Shown here: piece after piece, positions 1-5,429 of the stretch
Layout: the number at the start of each line of letters is the position of its first letter
Numbering within the stretch: the first letter of the stretch is position 1
DNA from: JANLSE01 sp038214135
GTDB lineage: Bacteria > Chloroflexota > Chloroflexia > Chloroflexales > Roseiflexaceae
Length of the DNA stretch: 9,057 bases
Assembly: GCA_038214135.1 (NCBI GenBank)
Contig: JBBQSD010000192.1
Span: forward strand, 1 to 9,057
Direction of reading: 5' to 3'
Program-made: the position numbers and the translations under genes
Notes under the pieces: model-generated
The model's input: only the letters and a program-made list of their open reading frames with translations
Told to the model about the DNA's origin: nothing
Database searches by the model: none

Positions 1-723
1 GTTGCCCTTGCAATGCTCAGCCGGCTGGGCTATCGTGCGGATGTGGCTGCCAATGGCCTGGAGGTGTTGGACGCACTTGCTCGCCAGCATTATGATGTGG
101 TACTGATGGATGTGCAGATGCCCGAACTGGATGGGCTGGCGGCAACGCGCCGCATTCATCGCGAATATGCGCCGATGCGGCGGCCACATATCATTGCGAT
201 GACGGCCAATGCCATGCAGGGTGATCGTGAGGCCTGCCTGGCTGCTGGAATGGACGATTATGTGAGTAAGCCAATTCGTCGGGAAGAGTTGCTTGCTGCA
301 CTCGAGCGTTGTGCCCTCAATCTGCATGATCTGCCTGTTGAGCCAGCACAAGCAGATGCTATCCCGCCAATCATCGATCAGCAGGTACTGCAACGGCTGC
401 AGGATGAACTAGGCGGCGGTGATCCAGAGATCGTGATTGAGCTGATCGATATGTTTCTTGCCGATACACCAATCCAGATTGCAGCAATGCAGCAGGCCTA
501 TCGTGATCACGATGCAATCGTCCTTCGGCGCAGCAGCCATACCACCAAATCCAGTGCGGCAATTATTGGAGCCATGAATCTGGTGGCCGCATGTCAAGCA
601 CTGGAATCCGATGCTGCACTCGAACGTTTCGATGATGTACTGCGCCATATTGCGCGTATTGAGCAATGCTTCGCTCAATCAGTACTCGCATTCCAGCCAA
701 TTCGCGCAGCACTTCATCTGTGA
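1..723 (+). CDS. Hybrid histidine kinase, C-terminal part (receiver + HPt), 5' truncated by window
   Basis: The reading frame is open from base 1 to the TGA at 721-723 (240 residues seen), so the sensor and kinase domains lie upstream of the window. The visible part starts inside a CheY-like receiver domain. Its phospho-acceptor is Asp37 (motif VVLMDVQMPELDG), with the conserved Thr68 (MTANAM) and Lys90 (VSKP); the N-terminal acidic pair is outside the window. A linker leads to a histidine phosphotransfer (HPt) domain at about residues 125-220, with probable phospho-His180 in SHTTKSSAAIIGA, close to the usual AHxLKSSSxxxGA. The REC-HPt order is typical of tripartite hybrid kinases that pass phosphate His-Asp-His to a separate response regulator. 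The next gene, 7 nt downstream, encodes such a regulator with a GGDEF output, so co-transcription and a direct phosphorelay are likely. The ATG at 13 is internal to the receiver fold and is not the real start. Confidence 0.93.
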   Translation, partial: VALAMLSRLGYRADVAANGLEVLDALARQHYDVVLMDVQMPELDGLAATRRIHREYAPMRRPHIIAMTANAMQGDREACLAAGMDDYVSKPIRREELLAALERCALNLHDLPVEPAQADAIPPIIDQQVLQRLQDELGGGDPEIVIELIDMFLADTPIQIAAMQQAYRDHDAIVLRRSSHTTKSSAAIIGAMNLVAACQALESDAALERFDDVLRHIARIEQCFAQSVLAFQPIRAALHL

Positions 724-730
724 GGGTTCG

Positions 731-2005
731 ATGACCGAGCTTATTTCGACGCCACCGGATACCAATCGGCACATCCTGCTGATTGATGAGCAGTATCAGG
801 CGGCTCAGGAAATCGCAGTGCAATTGGCCCTATTTGGCTATACCGTCACGGTGCGCCATACGATAGATCATCTCGACACACTCATTGCAGATATTCGCCC
901 AATTGCGCTGCTGATCGATATGCAGGCCACCGAAATGTTGCTTCAGTATACTGCTGCATCCCCCGAACCGCCCCTACCAACCATTATTGTTGTATCAACC
1001 CGCATCGATCTCAGCGCCCGCTTAGAGGCACTGCGCCTGGGCAGCAAAGCCTTTCTGCCCAAGCCGATTAACATAGGAACCCTTGTTGAAACACTCGATC
1101 ATCTGACGGGATGGCGGATTGCTGCGCCATACCGGGTGTTGGTGGTGGACGATACACCCATGGTTGCTGCCTATACTGCCAAAATGCTCAAGCGGGCCGG
1201 AATGGATGTTGCGATCGTCCATGCACCAATGGATGCGCTGGCCGCTATCGAAGCTTTTATGCCCGATCTGGTGCTGATGGATCTGTATATGCCCGATTGT
1301 ACTGGCCGTGAACTAGCCGCTGTCATCCGCCAACAACCAACCTATGTCAGCCTGCCGATTGTGTTCCTCTCCTCCGAATCGGATCGAACCACCCAACTTG
1401 CGGCGATCAGCGATGGTGGCGATGATTTCTTGACCAAGCCGATTCAGCCGGATCATCTGATCGCATCACTCACCAGCCGGATCGAACGTGCCCGATCCAT
1501 GCGGGCACACCTGGTTCGGGATGGCCTGACCGGGCTGCTGAATCATTCCGCTATTATGGCTCAGCTTGATTCCGTACTGGCGCGTGCCCAACGCGAACAG
1601 GGGCACTGTGCTGTGGCAGTGCTCGATCTGGATCACTTTAAGCATGTGAATGATACCTATGGCCACCTGATCGGTGATCGGGTGCTGCGCAGCTTTGCCC
1701 GCCTGCTCCAACAGACACTACGACGCAGTGATGGTATTGGGCGCTATGGTGGTGAAGAATTTGTTGTGGTCTTCCCAGCGACCGATAGCGCTGGAGCATA
1801 TACTGCGCTGGAAGCCTTGCGCGAACGTTGGTCGCATGTTCAGCACCAGGCAACTGAAACGACGTTTACTGTCAGCATGAGCGCGGGAATTGCCCAGTAC
1901 CCACAGGATGGAACTCCGCCAACACTGCTTGGTATTGCCGATCAGGCGCTATATGCCGCCAAACATAGCGGGCGCAATCGGCTGGTTCTGGCAGGCGATC
2001 TGTAG
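731..2005 (+). CDS. PleD-like diguanylate cyclase response regulator (REC-REC-GGDEF)
   Basis: This 424-aa cytoplasmic protein is predicted to make cyclic di-GMP from two GTP. REC1 (about residues 14-130) has acidic DE near its start, candidate phospho-Asp63 and a PKP lysine, but lacks the usual MPxxDG loop, so it may be partly degenerate. REC2 (about 134-255) is canonical: Asp140/Asp141, phospho-Asp184 (LVLMDLYMPD) and Lys236 (LTKP). The GGDEF domain runs from about 264 (DGLTGLL) to the end and has the active-site motif GGEEF at 340-344. An inhibitory I-site RxxD (Arg331-Asp334) lies exactly five residues upstream, so both activity and product feedback appear intact. The start at 731 was chosen because GAGGG (722-726) lies just upstream and it fits the preceding stop; an in-frame ATG at 611 would overlap the kinase gene by over 100 bp. 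REC-REC-GGDEF is the PleD architecture. The natural phosphodonor is probably the upstream hybrid kinase (inference). Confidence 0.93.
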   Translation: MTELISTPPDTNRHILLIDEQYQAAQEIAVQLALFGYTVTVRHTIDHLDTLIADIRPIALLIDMQATEMLLQYTAASPEPPLPTIIVVSTRIDLSARLEALRLGSKAFLPKPINIGTLVETLDHLTGWRIAAPYRVLVVDDTPMVAAYTAKMLKRAGMDVAIVHAPMDALAAIEAFMPDLVLMDLYMPDCTGRELAAVIRQQPTYVSLPIVFLSSESDRTTQLAAISDGGDDFLTKPIQPDHLIASLTSRIERARSMRAHLVRDGLTGLLNHSAIMAQLDSVLARAQREQGHCAVAVLDLDHFKHVNDTYGHLIGDRVLRSFARLLQQTLRRSDGIGRYGGEEFVVVFPATDSAGAYTALEALRERWSHVQHQATETTFTVSMSAGIAQYPQDGTPPTLLGIADQALYAAKHSGRNRLVLAGDL

Positions 2006-2090
2006 AAATAGAGGTTGGGCCGCAACGATAAAAAGCCTTCGCCAACCTGATACCAACCGCTTTTCTCCATCTGAGGTCGCAAGCGCCCGT

Positions 2091-2119
2091 GTGATTATTT
2101 CTAGTAAAATATCTATATA
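2091..2119 (+). promoter_or_regulatory. Possible weak promoter of the DUF6157 gene
   Basis: A TATATA box at 2114-2119 lies 17 bp after GTGATT (2091-2096), about 24 bp upstream of the likely start codon, in an AT-rich stretch within GC-richer DNA. Matches are 4/6 to the -10 and only 3/6 to the -35 consensus. If the cassette is real, this would be a cassette-borne promoter, which most cassettes lack. Confidence 0.25.
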
Positions 2120-2142
2120 GTAGGCAACATATGGAGGTTCTG

Positions 2143-2547
2143 ATGCACTCGACGAACTATACCAACACCTTTATTGAGGTGGCTGCGGACTGTAAGGCCA
2201 CTAACGGCTTCGCCCCTCCTAACAAGCAAGACAAGACGGTTGCTCGAATGCAATACGAGTTGCTCCACGACCATCCGTATCACTCTACCTCGGATGACCT
2301 GATTTTTGCGATCTATGCTAGTCGAAACGGCATTTTAGAAGCCGAACAAGCAGGCAAACGAGCCGAGTTCTTCTCAAAAGGACAGCCTTGTCTGCGCTCC
2401 TCACCTCTTGCAAAAACGTATGGCTGGGGTATTCACTTCGATGATAAGTCCAAGATTGCACTCTATCCACTCGGCTCGGATGAGTACACACGTCTAAAGA
2501 ACGACAGCACGATTAAGCATTTGAAAGCTATGAAGAGTTCAAGATAG
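2143..2547 (+). CDS. DUF6157 family protein
   Basis: The 134-aa product resembles the DUF6157 family, small soluble proteins of unknown function; this is recognition from memory. Hallmarks seen are the N-terminal NYTNTFIEVAADC, then MQYELLHDHPYHSTSDDLIFAIYA at about residues 38-61, and KGQPCLRSSPLAKTYGWGIHFD at about 79-100. The length is normal for the family. There is no signal peptide or membrane segment. The start at 2143 is preferred over the in-frame ATG at 2131 because GGAGG (2133-2137) is correctly spaced (5 nt) only for the second ATG. Codon use differs from neighbours: all six Asn codons are AAC and five of nine Asp codons are GAC, whereas the flanking operon strongly prefers AAT and GAT. 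This fits recent acquisition, as does its position between integron-type core sites with an attC-like hairpin 110 bp downstream. No catalytic function can be assigned. Confidence 0.85.
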   Translation: MHSTNYTNTFIEVAADCKATNGFAPPNKQDKTVARMQYELLHDHPYHSTSDDLIFAIYASRNGILEAEQAGKRAEFFSKGQPCLRSSPLAKTYGWGIHFDDKSKIALYPLGSDEYTRLKNDSTIKHLKAMKSSR

Positions 2548-2657
2548 CCAGAACACGAGCGCTACTCTAGTCGAGTGAGGGCAAAAGCTTTGTGGTATGT
2601 TAATTTAGCTTCTGAGTATAGCAAAGAGTGTCAGCAAATTGCCTTTCTCGTGTTACG

Positions 2658-2757
2658 GCCCAACCCGGTGTTGCAACTGACCGCTGCGCGCGCGAGATCA
2701 CAGCGTTTTGAAAGCTAGTGGACGCGCTCGCGGCAGCTGAACGCCAAACCGTTAGGC
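2658..2757 (+). repeat. attC-like recombination site (imperfect 100-bp hairpin)
   Basis: The site starts with inverse core GCCCAAC (2658-2664) and ends with core GTTAGGC (2751-2757), fitting RYYYAAC and GTTRRRY. Inside, GGTGTT (2667-2672) pairs with AACGCC (2740-2745) with one G-T wobble, and CAACTG (2674-2679) pairs with CAGCTG (2734-2739) with one mismatch. A lone G at 2673 sits between the two 5' helices with no partner on the 3' arm, as the extrahelical bases of attC sites do, and AC at 2680-2681 is a second bulge. The central part (about 2688-2730) is a variable loop region. The 100-bp length is within the usual attC range. Alternatively it could be a chromosomal repeat of another kind, but the paired core logic argues for attC. 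Confidence 0.65.
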
Positions 2758-2797
2758 GGTTCGGGTAAGGGCGGTTCGGGCGGTTCGCGAACCGCCC
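2755..2797. repeat. GGCGGTTCG short repeats ending in a 20-bp perfect palindrome
   Basis: The unit GGCGGTTCGGG occurs at 2755-2765 and again, with an extra leading G, at 2769-2780. A third unit starts inside the second at 2778 and opens into the perfect palindrome GGGCGGTTCGCGAACCGCCC (2778-2797). The palindrome touches the stop codon of the minus-strand acetyltransferase gene (2798-2800) and could form a strong hairpin at its mRNA end. It has no T-run, so it would be an mRNA-end stabiliser or a dispersed REP-like repeat rather than a classical terminator. It overlaps the right core of the attC-like site. Confidence 0.7.
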
Positions 2798-3253
2798 CTA
2801 CTTACTCATCCGAAAATTGGTCATGGTAACACCGCGAGCCTGGACAACCTGTTCTGCCTCAACCGAAAACCCCCACGCCTCAAAGAATGGCCTAGCCGTG
2901 ATGCTTACCTGCGAGAACAGCCGTGTGATCTGGTTTTGTTCTGCCACCGCATGGATCTGCTGCATCAATAATGTTCCGACACCGCGCCGCTGCCATCGAT
3001 AGTGAACATAAAAATGATCGATATACCCGCTTGGTTGAATATCGGCATAGCCAATGATCTGCCCTTCGTGCTCAACAACAAATGGGTCGATGCCAGCAAT
3101 ACGCTCCCGCCAGCGTTCAGTATCAACCTGATCTGGTGCCCATGCGTTGACTTGTTCAATCGAATAATCGGCAATGTTTACATGATGAATCGTGCTGTGG
3201 AACAGTTCCCAAAGCGCTAATTCCTCACCAGGCCGATATTTTCTGATCTGCAT
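2798..3253 (-). CDS. GNAT family N-acetyltransferase
   Basis: The 151-aa product has the GNAT fold signature: beta-strand YIDHFYVHYRW (about residues 77-87) followed by the acetyl-CoA pyrophosphate-binding loop Q88-R-R-G-V-G93 and helix TLLMQQIHAVAE. Towards the C-terminus, ARPFFEAWGF matches the typical motif-B region. It most resembles YafP-like putative acetyltransferases that transfer acetyl from acetyl-CoA to an unidentified amine; the substrate cannot be read from sequence. The protein is complete, soluble and of usual length. The start is supported by GAGAGG at 3260-3265, 6 nt from the ATG on the minus strand. The stop TAG is directly followed by the GGCGGTTCG palindrome. The gene faces the DUF6157 cassette gene convergently and is divergent from the operon starting at 3627. 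Its codon use resembles the rest of the window, and no attC site lies beyond it, so it is probably not part of the cassette. Confidence 0.9.
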   Translation of the reverse strand: MQIRKYRPGEELALWELFHSTIHHVNIADYSIEQVNAWAPDQVDTERWRERIAGIDPFVVEHEGQIIGYADIQPSGYIDHFYVHYRWQRRGVGTLLMQQIHAVAEQNQITRLFSQVSITARPFFEAWGFSVEAEQVVQARGVTMTNFRMSK

Positions 3254-3274
3254 AGGTTGCCTCTCGATGAGTTG

Positions 3275-3298
3275 GCCAATAGTGTTGGCTCATTTATA
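3275..3298 (-). promoter_or_regulatory. Possible GNAT promoter -10 with operator-like inverted repeat
   Basis: Read on the minus strand, TATAAA (3298-3293) is a good -10 box about 40 bp upstream of the GNAT start codon; no convincing -35 is visible. Just downstream, where transcription would start, is the inverted repeat GCCAA-TAGTG-TTGGC (3275-3289). Its position over the start site suggests a repressor operator, but with 5-bp arms it could be chance. Confidence 0.25.
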
Positions 3299-3328
3299 GG
3301 GGTTGCCGGTTCGCAATGCTGTCTTAGA

Positions 3329-3344
3329 GTGTAGAGAACTACAC
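3329..3344. repeat. Short inverted repeat GTGTAG-AGAA-CTACAC
   Basis: Perfect 6-bp arms with a 4-bp centre lie in the divergent intergenic region, about 75 bp upstream of the GNAT start and about 45 bp before the MITE-like element. It could be an operator or a small hairpin; no family can be named. Confidence 0.3.
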
Positions 3345-3388
3345 CCATAGAGCAACATGTCCATGAAAGCATATCACACGTGTACATC

Positions 3389-3515
3389 ATATAGCAATCC
3401 TACCGGATTTGTAAAAAAGGGGCGGGGGAATTTCTTTCGGGACACCCAGAGGGTACCCGGCCCCAAACCCCACTTTGCGCTACGCGCCTTTACAACTCAA
3501 ATAGGAATGCTATAT
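3389..3515. mobile_element. MITE-like element with 14-bp terminal inverted repeats (127 bp)
   Basis: The ends ATATAGCAATCCTA (3389-3402) and TAGGAATGCTATAT (3502-3515) are inverted repeats with one mismatch. Inside the ends, TTGTAAA (3408-3414) and TTTACAA (3490-3496) continue the symmetry at roughly equal distance. The middle is GC-rich, with G-runs and C-runs and a GGGTACCC palindrome, and contains no credible gene. A small non-coding element with paired ends suggests a non-autonomous transposon remnant or a dispersed repeat. No clear target duplication beyond TA-type ends can be seen. Its right end lies directly upstream of the -10-like box of the transglutaminase operon. Confidence 0.5.
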
Positions 3516-3529
3516 ACCCGTTTCTGCGG

Positions 3530-3535
3530 TATACT
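3530..3535 (+). promoter_or_regulatory. Candidate -10 box of the transglutaminase-GH13 operon
   Basis: TATACT matches the -10 consensus at 5/6 positions and lies 14 bp past the MITE-like element and 91 bp before the first start codon. No good -35 exists at 16-18 bp spacing; whatever serves as the upstream element would fall in the terminal repeat at 3502-3515. The implied transcript start near 3542 would put both leader hairpins in the mRNA. Confidence 0.35.
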
Positions 3536-3548
3536 ATGTTAAGATACA

Positions 3549-3608
3549 CACTGCGAATGCAGTGACGCTGATCGTGCCAGACTGGCATATTCAGCGTGTT
3601 CTTTTTTT
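3549..3608 (+). terminator. Two adjacent hairpins plus T7 tract in the operon leader (terminator or attenuator)
   Basis: Hairpin 1 is CACTGC-GAAT-GCAGTG (3549-3564). Hairpin 2 follows with no gap: ACGCTGA (3565-3571) pairs with TCAGCGT (3591-3597), and inner TGCCA (3575-3579) with TGGCA (3583-3587). After GTTC comes a run of seven T (3602-3608), the layout of an intrinsic terminator. The nearest plus-strand gene upstream ends a kilobase away, past a minus-strand gene, so it is not an ordinary gene-end terminator. It lies between the candidate promoter and the ATG at 3627, so it may attenuate the operon or block read-through from the transposon-like region. No leader peptide or known riboswitch was recognised. 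Confidence 0.55.
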
Positions 3609-3626
3609 GGCGGAATAGGCGAATAC

Positions 3627-4478
3627 ATGCGGGTTTCTATTGGCTGTGAATTTGTGATTGAGTCAAGCGGGCCGACGCCAACTGCGGCGATCCTTCAGCC
3701 CCGCCACTCGGATACGATTGGCCTGCTCTATGAGCAGTATTCGCTTGTGCCAGAACTGCCACTGCATACCTATACCGATACCTTTGGCAATCATGTGTGG
3801 CGTTGGGTCGCGCCAGTTGGCAGCATGCGCCTGCGCTATGAGGCCGTTGCCGAGGTGGCCCCCACGCCCGATCCAGTCTATTTCGATCTGCCAGGCACCT
3901 TTGTCGATCAACTGCCAGATGATGTGCTGATCTACACGCTGCCAAGCCGCTACTGCCCATCCGATCTCGTGCTGAATATTGCCTGGGATCTGTTTGGTGC
4001 GACGCCAGATGGTTGGGCGCGTGTGCAGGCGATCTGCGATTGGACGCATGCCAATATTGCCTATAGTTCTGGTAGCAGCTTTGCGACAACATCTGGCTTC
4101 GATTCCTACATGGAGCGTAAGGGCGTCTGCCGCGATTTTGCCCATATTGCGGTGATGTTCTGCCGTGCCATGAATATTCCAGCACGCTATGTGTGTGGCT
4201 ACTTGCCCGATATTGGCGTTACACCAGATCCAACCCCCATGGATTTTCATGCATGGTTCGAGACCTATATTGCTGGTGCCTGGCGAACCTTCGATGCACG
4301 CCATAACTATCCGCGAACAGGCCGTGTTGTGATCGCCCATGGCCGCGATGCAGTTGATACCGCCTTCATGACGATCTATGGCAATAGCCTCCTGACGGGA
4401 TTTACCGTCTGGGCAGATGAAGCACCGCCGCCGCCGTTGTTCGAACCGCCGCCGCAGGCGCACGAGAGGCAAGGGTGA
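3627..4478 (+). CDS. Transglutaminase-like family protein (first of two)
   Basis: The 283-aa product has the bacterial transglutaminase layout: an N-terminal beta-rich domain (about residues 1-95, ending in the LRYEAVAEV strand region) and a transglutaminase core. The catalytic triad is Cys168 (KGVCRDFAH), His208 (DFHAWFETY) and Asp223 (RTFDARHNYPRTGR), so it should be active as a papain-fold peptidase or amidase rather than a true cross-linker, as is common for COG1305 proteins. The segment RDAVDTAFMTIYGNSLLTGF (about 238-257) is a conserved C-terminal block of this family. A proline-rich tail (PPPP, PPP) is encoded by CCG repeats at 4424-4435 and 4446-4454. There is no signal peptide, so it is probably cytoplasmic. 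The ribosome site is modest (AGG at 3617-3619). It heads a tight operon, with the next gene starting 3 nt after its stop. The alpha-E and ATP-grasp partners often seen with such genes are absent here. The substrate is unknown. Confidence 0.9.
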   Translation: MRVSIGCEFVIESSGPTPTAAILQPRHSDTIGLLYEQYSLVPELPLHTYTDTFGNHVWRWVAPVGSMRLRYEAVAEVAPTPDPVYFDLPGTFVDQLPDDVLIYTLPSRYCPSDLVLNIAWDLFGATPDGWARVQAICDWTHANIAYSSGSSFATTSGFDSYMERKGVCRDFAHIAVMFCRAMNIPARYVCGYLPDIGVTPDPTPMDFHAWFETYIAGAWRTFDARHNYPRTGRVVIAHGRDAVDTAFMTIYGNSLLTGFTVWADEAPPPPLFEPPPQAHERQG

Positions 4479-4481
4479 AGC

Positions 4482-5405
4482 TTGGGTGCCGACGAACCAT
4501 CTGCAATGCCCACACCATCCGCAATAACGCTGCTCGATCATCACGGGGTGGAATGGAGCCGCGTGCGGCAGTCGCGCTATTGGATGTATCAACGCTTCCA
4601 GTATCACTACCCCGGAACTATTCGTGAACTGTGCCAGCGCTTGATCGTCATTCCAAACGATCAGTATGGCGATCAGCGGTTGTGTGCTTATGATCTGCAT
4701 GTCTCGGTGCCAGGAGCGACAACACATGCCGAGCAGGATGTGTTTGGCAATCGGGTCTTCCTGGTCTATATTCCCGAAGCCGATAGCGAGGTTACGTTTG
4801 AGATGCATCTAGTTGTCGAACGTGATCTCGATGATCGTGTGTTGCCCCAGATTGCACCAGCGGACATCCAGCCCTATCGGGTTGCCACTACACTCACCAC
4901 TCCAGATGCAACGATGAATTCCATTGCCGCACAGTTTATTGAGCAGTATCCCGATTCCGAGCAACGCGCAGATGCGATCAACACCTGGGTCTATCGTGCC
5001 ATGCGCTATGGCGCTGGTGCCACGAATGTGAGCACCACAGCCGCGCAGGCGTTGGCCATCGGCCAGGGGTTATGTCAGGATTACGCCCATATTATGTTGG
5101 CGATCTGCCATGCGGCAGCATTGCCTGCTCGCTATATATCTGGGCATATGCTCGGCGAGGGTGGCTCACACGCCTGGGTTGAGGTTCTGCTTGTGGATCA
5201 GCAGGGCGGGTATCAAGCGGTTGCGTTCGATCCAACCAACCATCGCAGAACAACACCAGCCTATATTACCGTCGCCATTGGGCGCGATTACCACGATGTA
5301 TCGCCAACATCGGGAAGCTACATCGCCCCCTATGCTGGCCGCCTCAGCGCCAGTAAGCGCGCCGGCCTAACCCACCTCGAATATCGCTGGCCGCTGGCAT
5401 CGTAG
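4482..5405 (+). CDS. Transglutaminase-like family protein (second of two)
   Basis: The 307-aa product is a second, clearly different transglutaminase-fold protein. An N-terminal beta domain (about residues 20-115, with RFQYHYPGTIRELCQRLIVIP and EQDVFGNRVFLVYIP) precedes the core. The triad is Cys198 (GQGLCQDYAH), His230 (GGSHAWVEV) and Asp250 (AFDPTNHR), all in the canonical order. It likely hydrolyses or transfers on amide or isopeptide bonds; the substrate cannot be inferred. The start is taken as TTG at 4482, 6 nt after AAGGG (4471-4475); the in-frame ATG at 4506 has no ribosome site. No signal peptide is seen. It starts 3 nt after the first transglutaminase gene and ends just ahead of the GH13 gene, so the genes are almost certainly co-transcribed and probably translationally coupled. 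Similarity to the first copy is limited to the family motifs, so this is not a recent duplication. Confidence 0.9.
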   Translation: MGADEPSAMPTPSAITLLDHHGVEWSRVRQSRYWMYQRFQYHYPGTIRELCQRLIVIPNDQYGDQRLCAYDLHVSVPGATTHAEQDVFGNRVFLVYIPEADSEVTFEMHLVVERDLDDRVLPQIAPADIQPYRVATTLTTPDATMNSIAAQFIEQYPDSEQRADAINTWVYRAMRYGAGATNVSTTAAQALAIGQGLCQDYAHIMLAICHAAALPARYISGHMLGEGGSHAWVEVLLVDQQGGYQAVAFDPTNHRRTTPAYITVAIGRDYHDVSPTSGSYIAPYAGRLSASKRAGLTHLEYRWPLAS

Positions 5406-5429
5406 ATGTTGGTACGAGAGGAGCAGAGG

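Larger units (their letters stand above)
2014..2757 (+). mobile_element. Probable integron-type gene cassette carrying a DUF6157 gene (flanking core sites included)
   Basis: A left core site GTTGGGC (2014-2020) and a right core site GTTAGGC (2751-2757) both fit the consensus GTTRRRY. With cleavage after the G, the mobile unit would be 2015-2751, 737 bp, carrying one plus-strand gene followed by an attC-like site in the expected orientation. The decisive detail is the inverse core GCCCAAC at 2658-2664. It is the perfect reverse complement of the left core GTTGGGC, as expected when the circular cassette rejoins its own ends, but mismatches the right core GTTAGGC by one base. The enclosed gene also has codon use unlike its neighbours. 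No integron integrase or second attC is in the window, so this would be a lone cassette of the CALIN type or an insertion at a secondary site. The left boundary falls only 9 bp after the cyclase stop codon, so no gene is broken. Confidence 0.62.

Noticed and set aside
611..730. In-frame upstream ATG extending the diguanylate cyclase
   Set aside because: It would overlap the kinase gene by over 100 bp and lacks a ribosome site; the ATG at 731 has GAGGG and normal operon spacing.
2012..2048. AGGTTGG/CCAACCT inverted repeat as terminator of the cyclase gene
   Set aside because: The stem is 7 bp with a 23-base loop and no T-run; its left arm overlaps the proposed core site, so the pairing is probably incidental.
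2798..3253. GNAT gene as part of the cassette
   Set aside because: It lies beyond the right core site in the opposite orientation, has native-like codon use, and no attC follows it.
3357..3542. Small plus-strand open frame in the intergenic region
   Set aside because: It runs through the inverted-repeat element, has no ribosome site and gives no recognisable protein.
4424..4454. CCG triplet runs as a phase-variable microsatellite
   Set aside because: Only four and three units, in a gene end with a proline-rich tail; too short for likely slippage.
3663..4808. Long minus-strand open frame (381 codons) across both transglutaminase genes
   Set aside because: It is antisense to two genes with intact catalytic motifs, and its translation is rich in Ile, His, Trp and Cys without domains. 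Codon bias of the real genes explains its openness.
5365..5371. GCCTAAC as the inverse core of a second cassette starting at 2752
   Set aside because: It lies inside the second transglutaminase gene, has no paired arms or GTTRRRY nearby, and such a cassette would have to include most of an operon.
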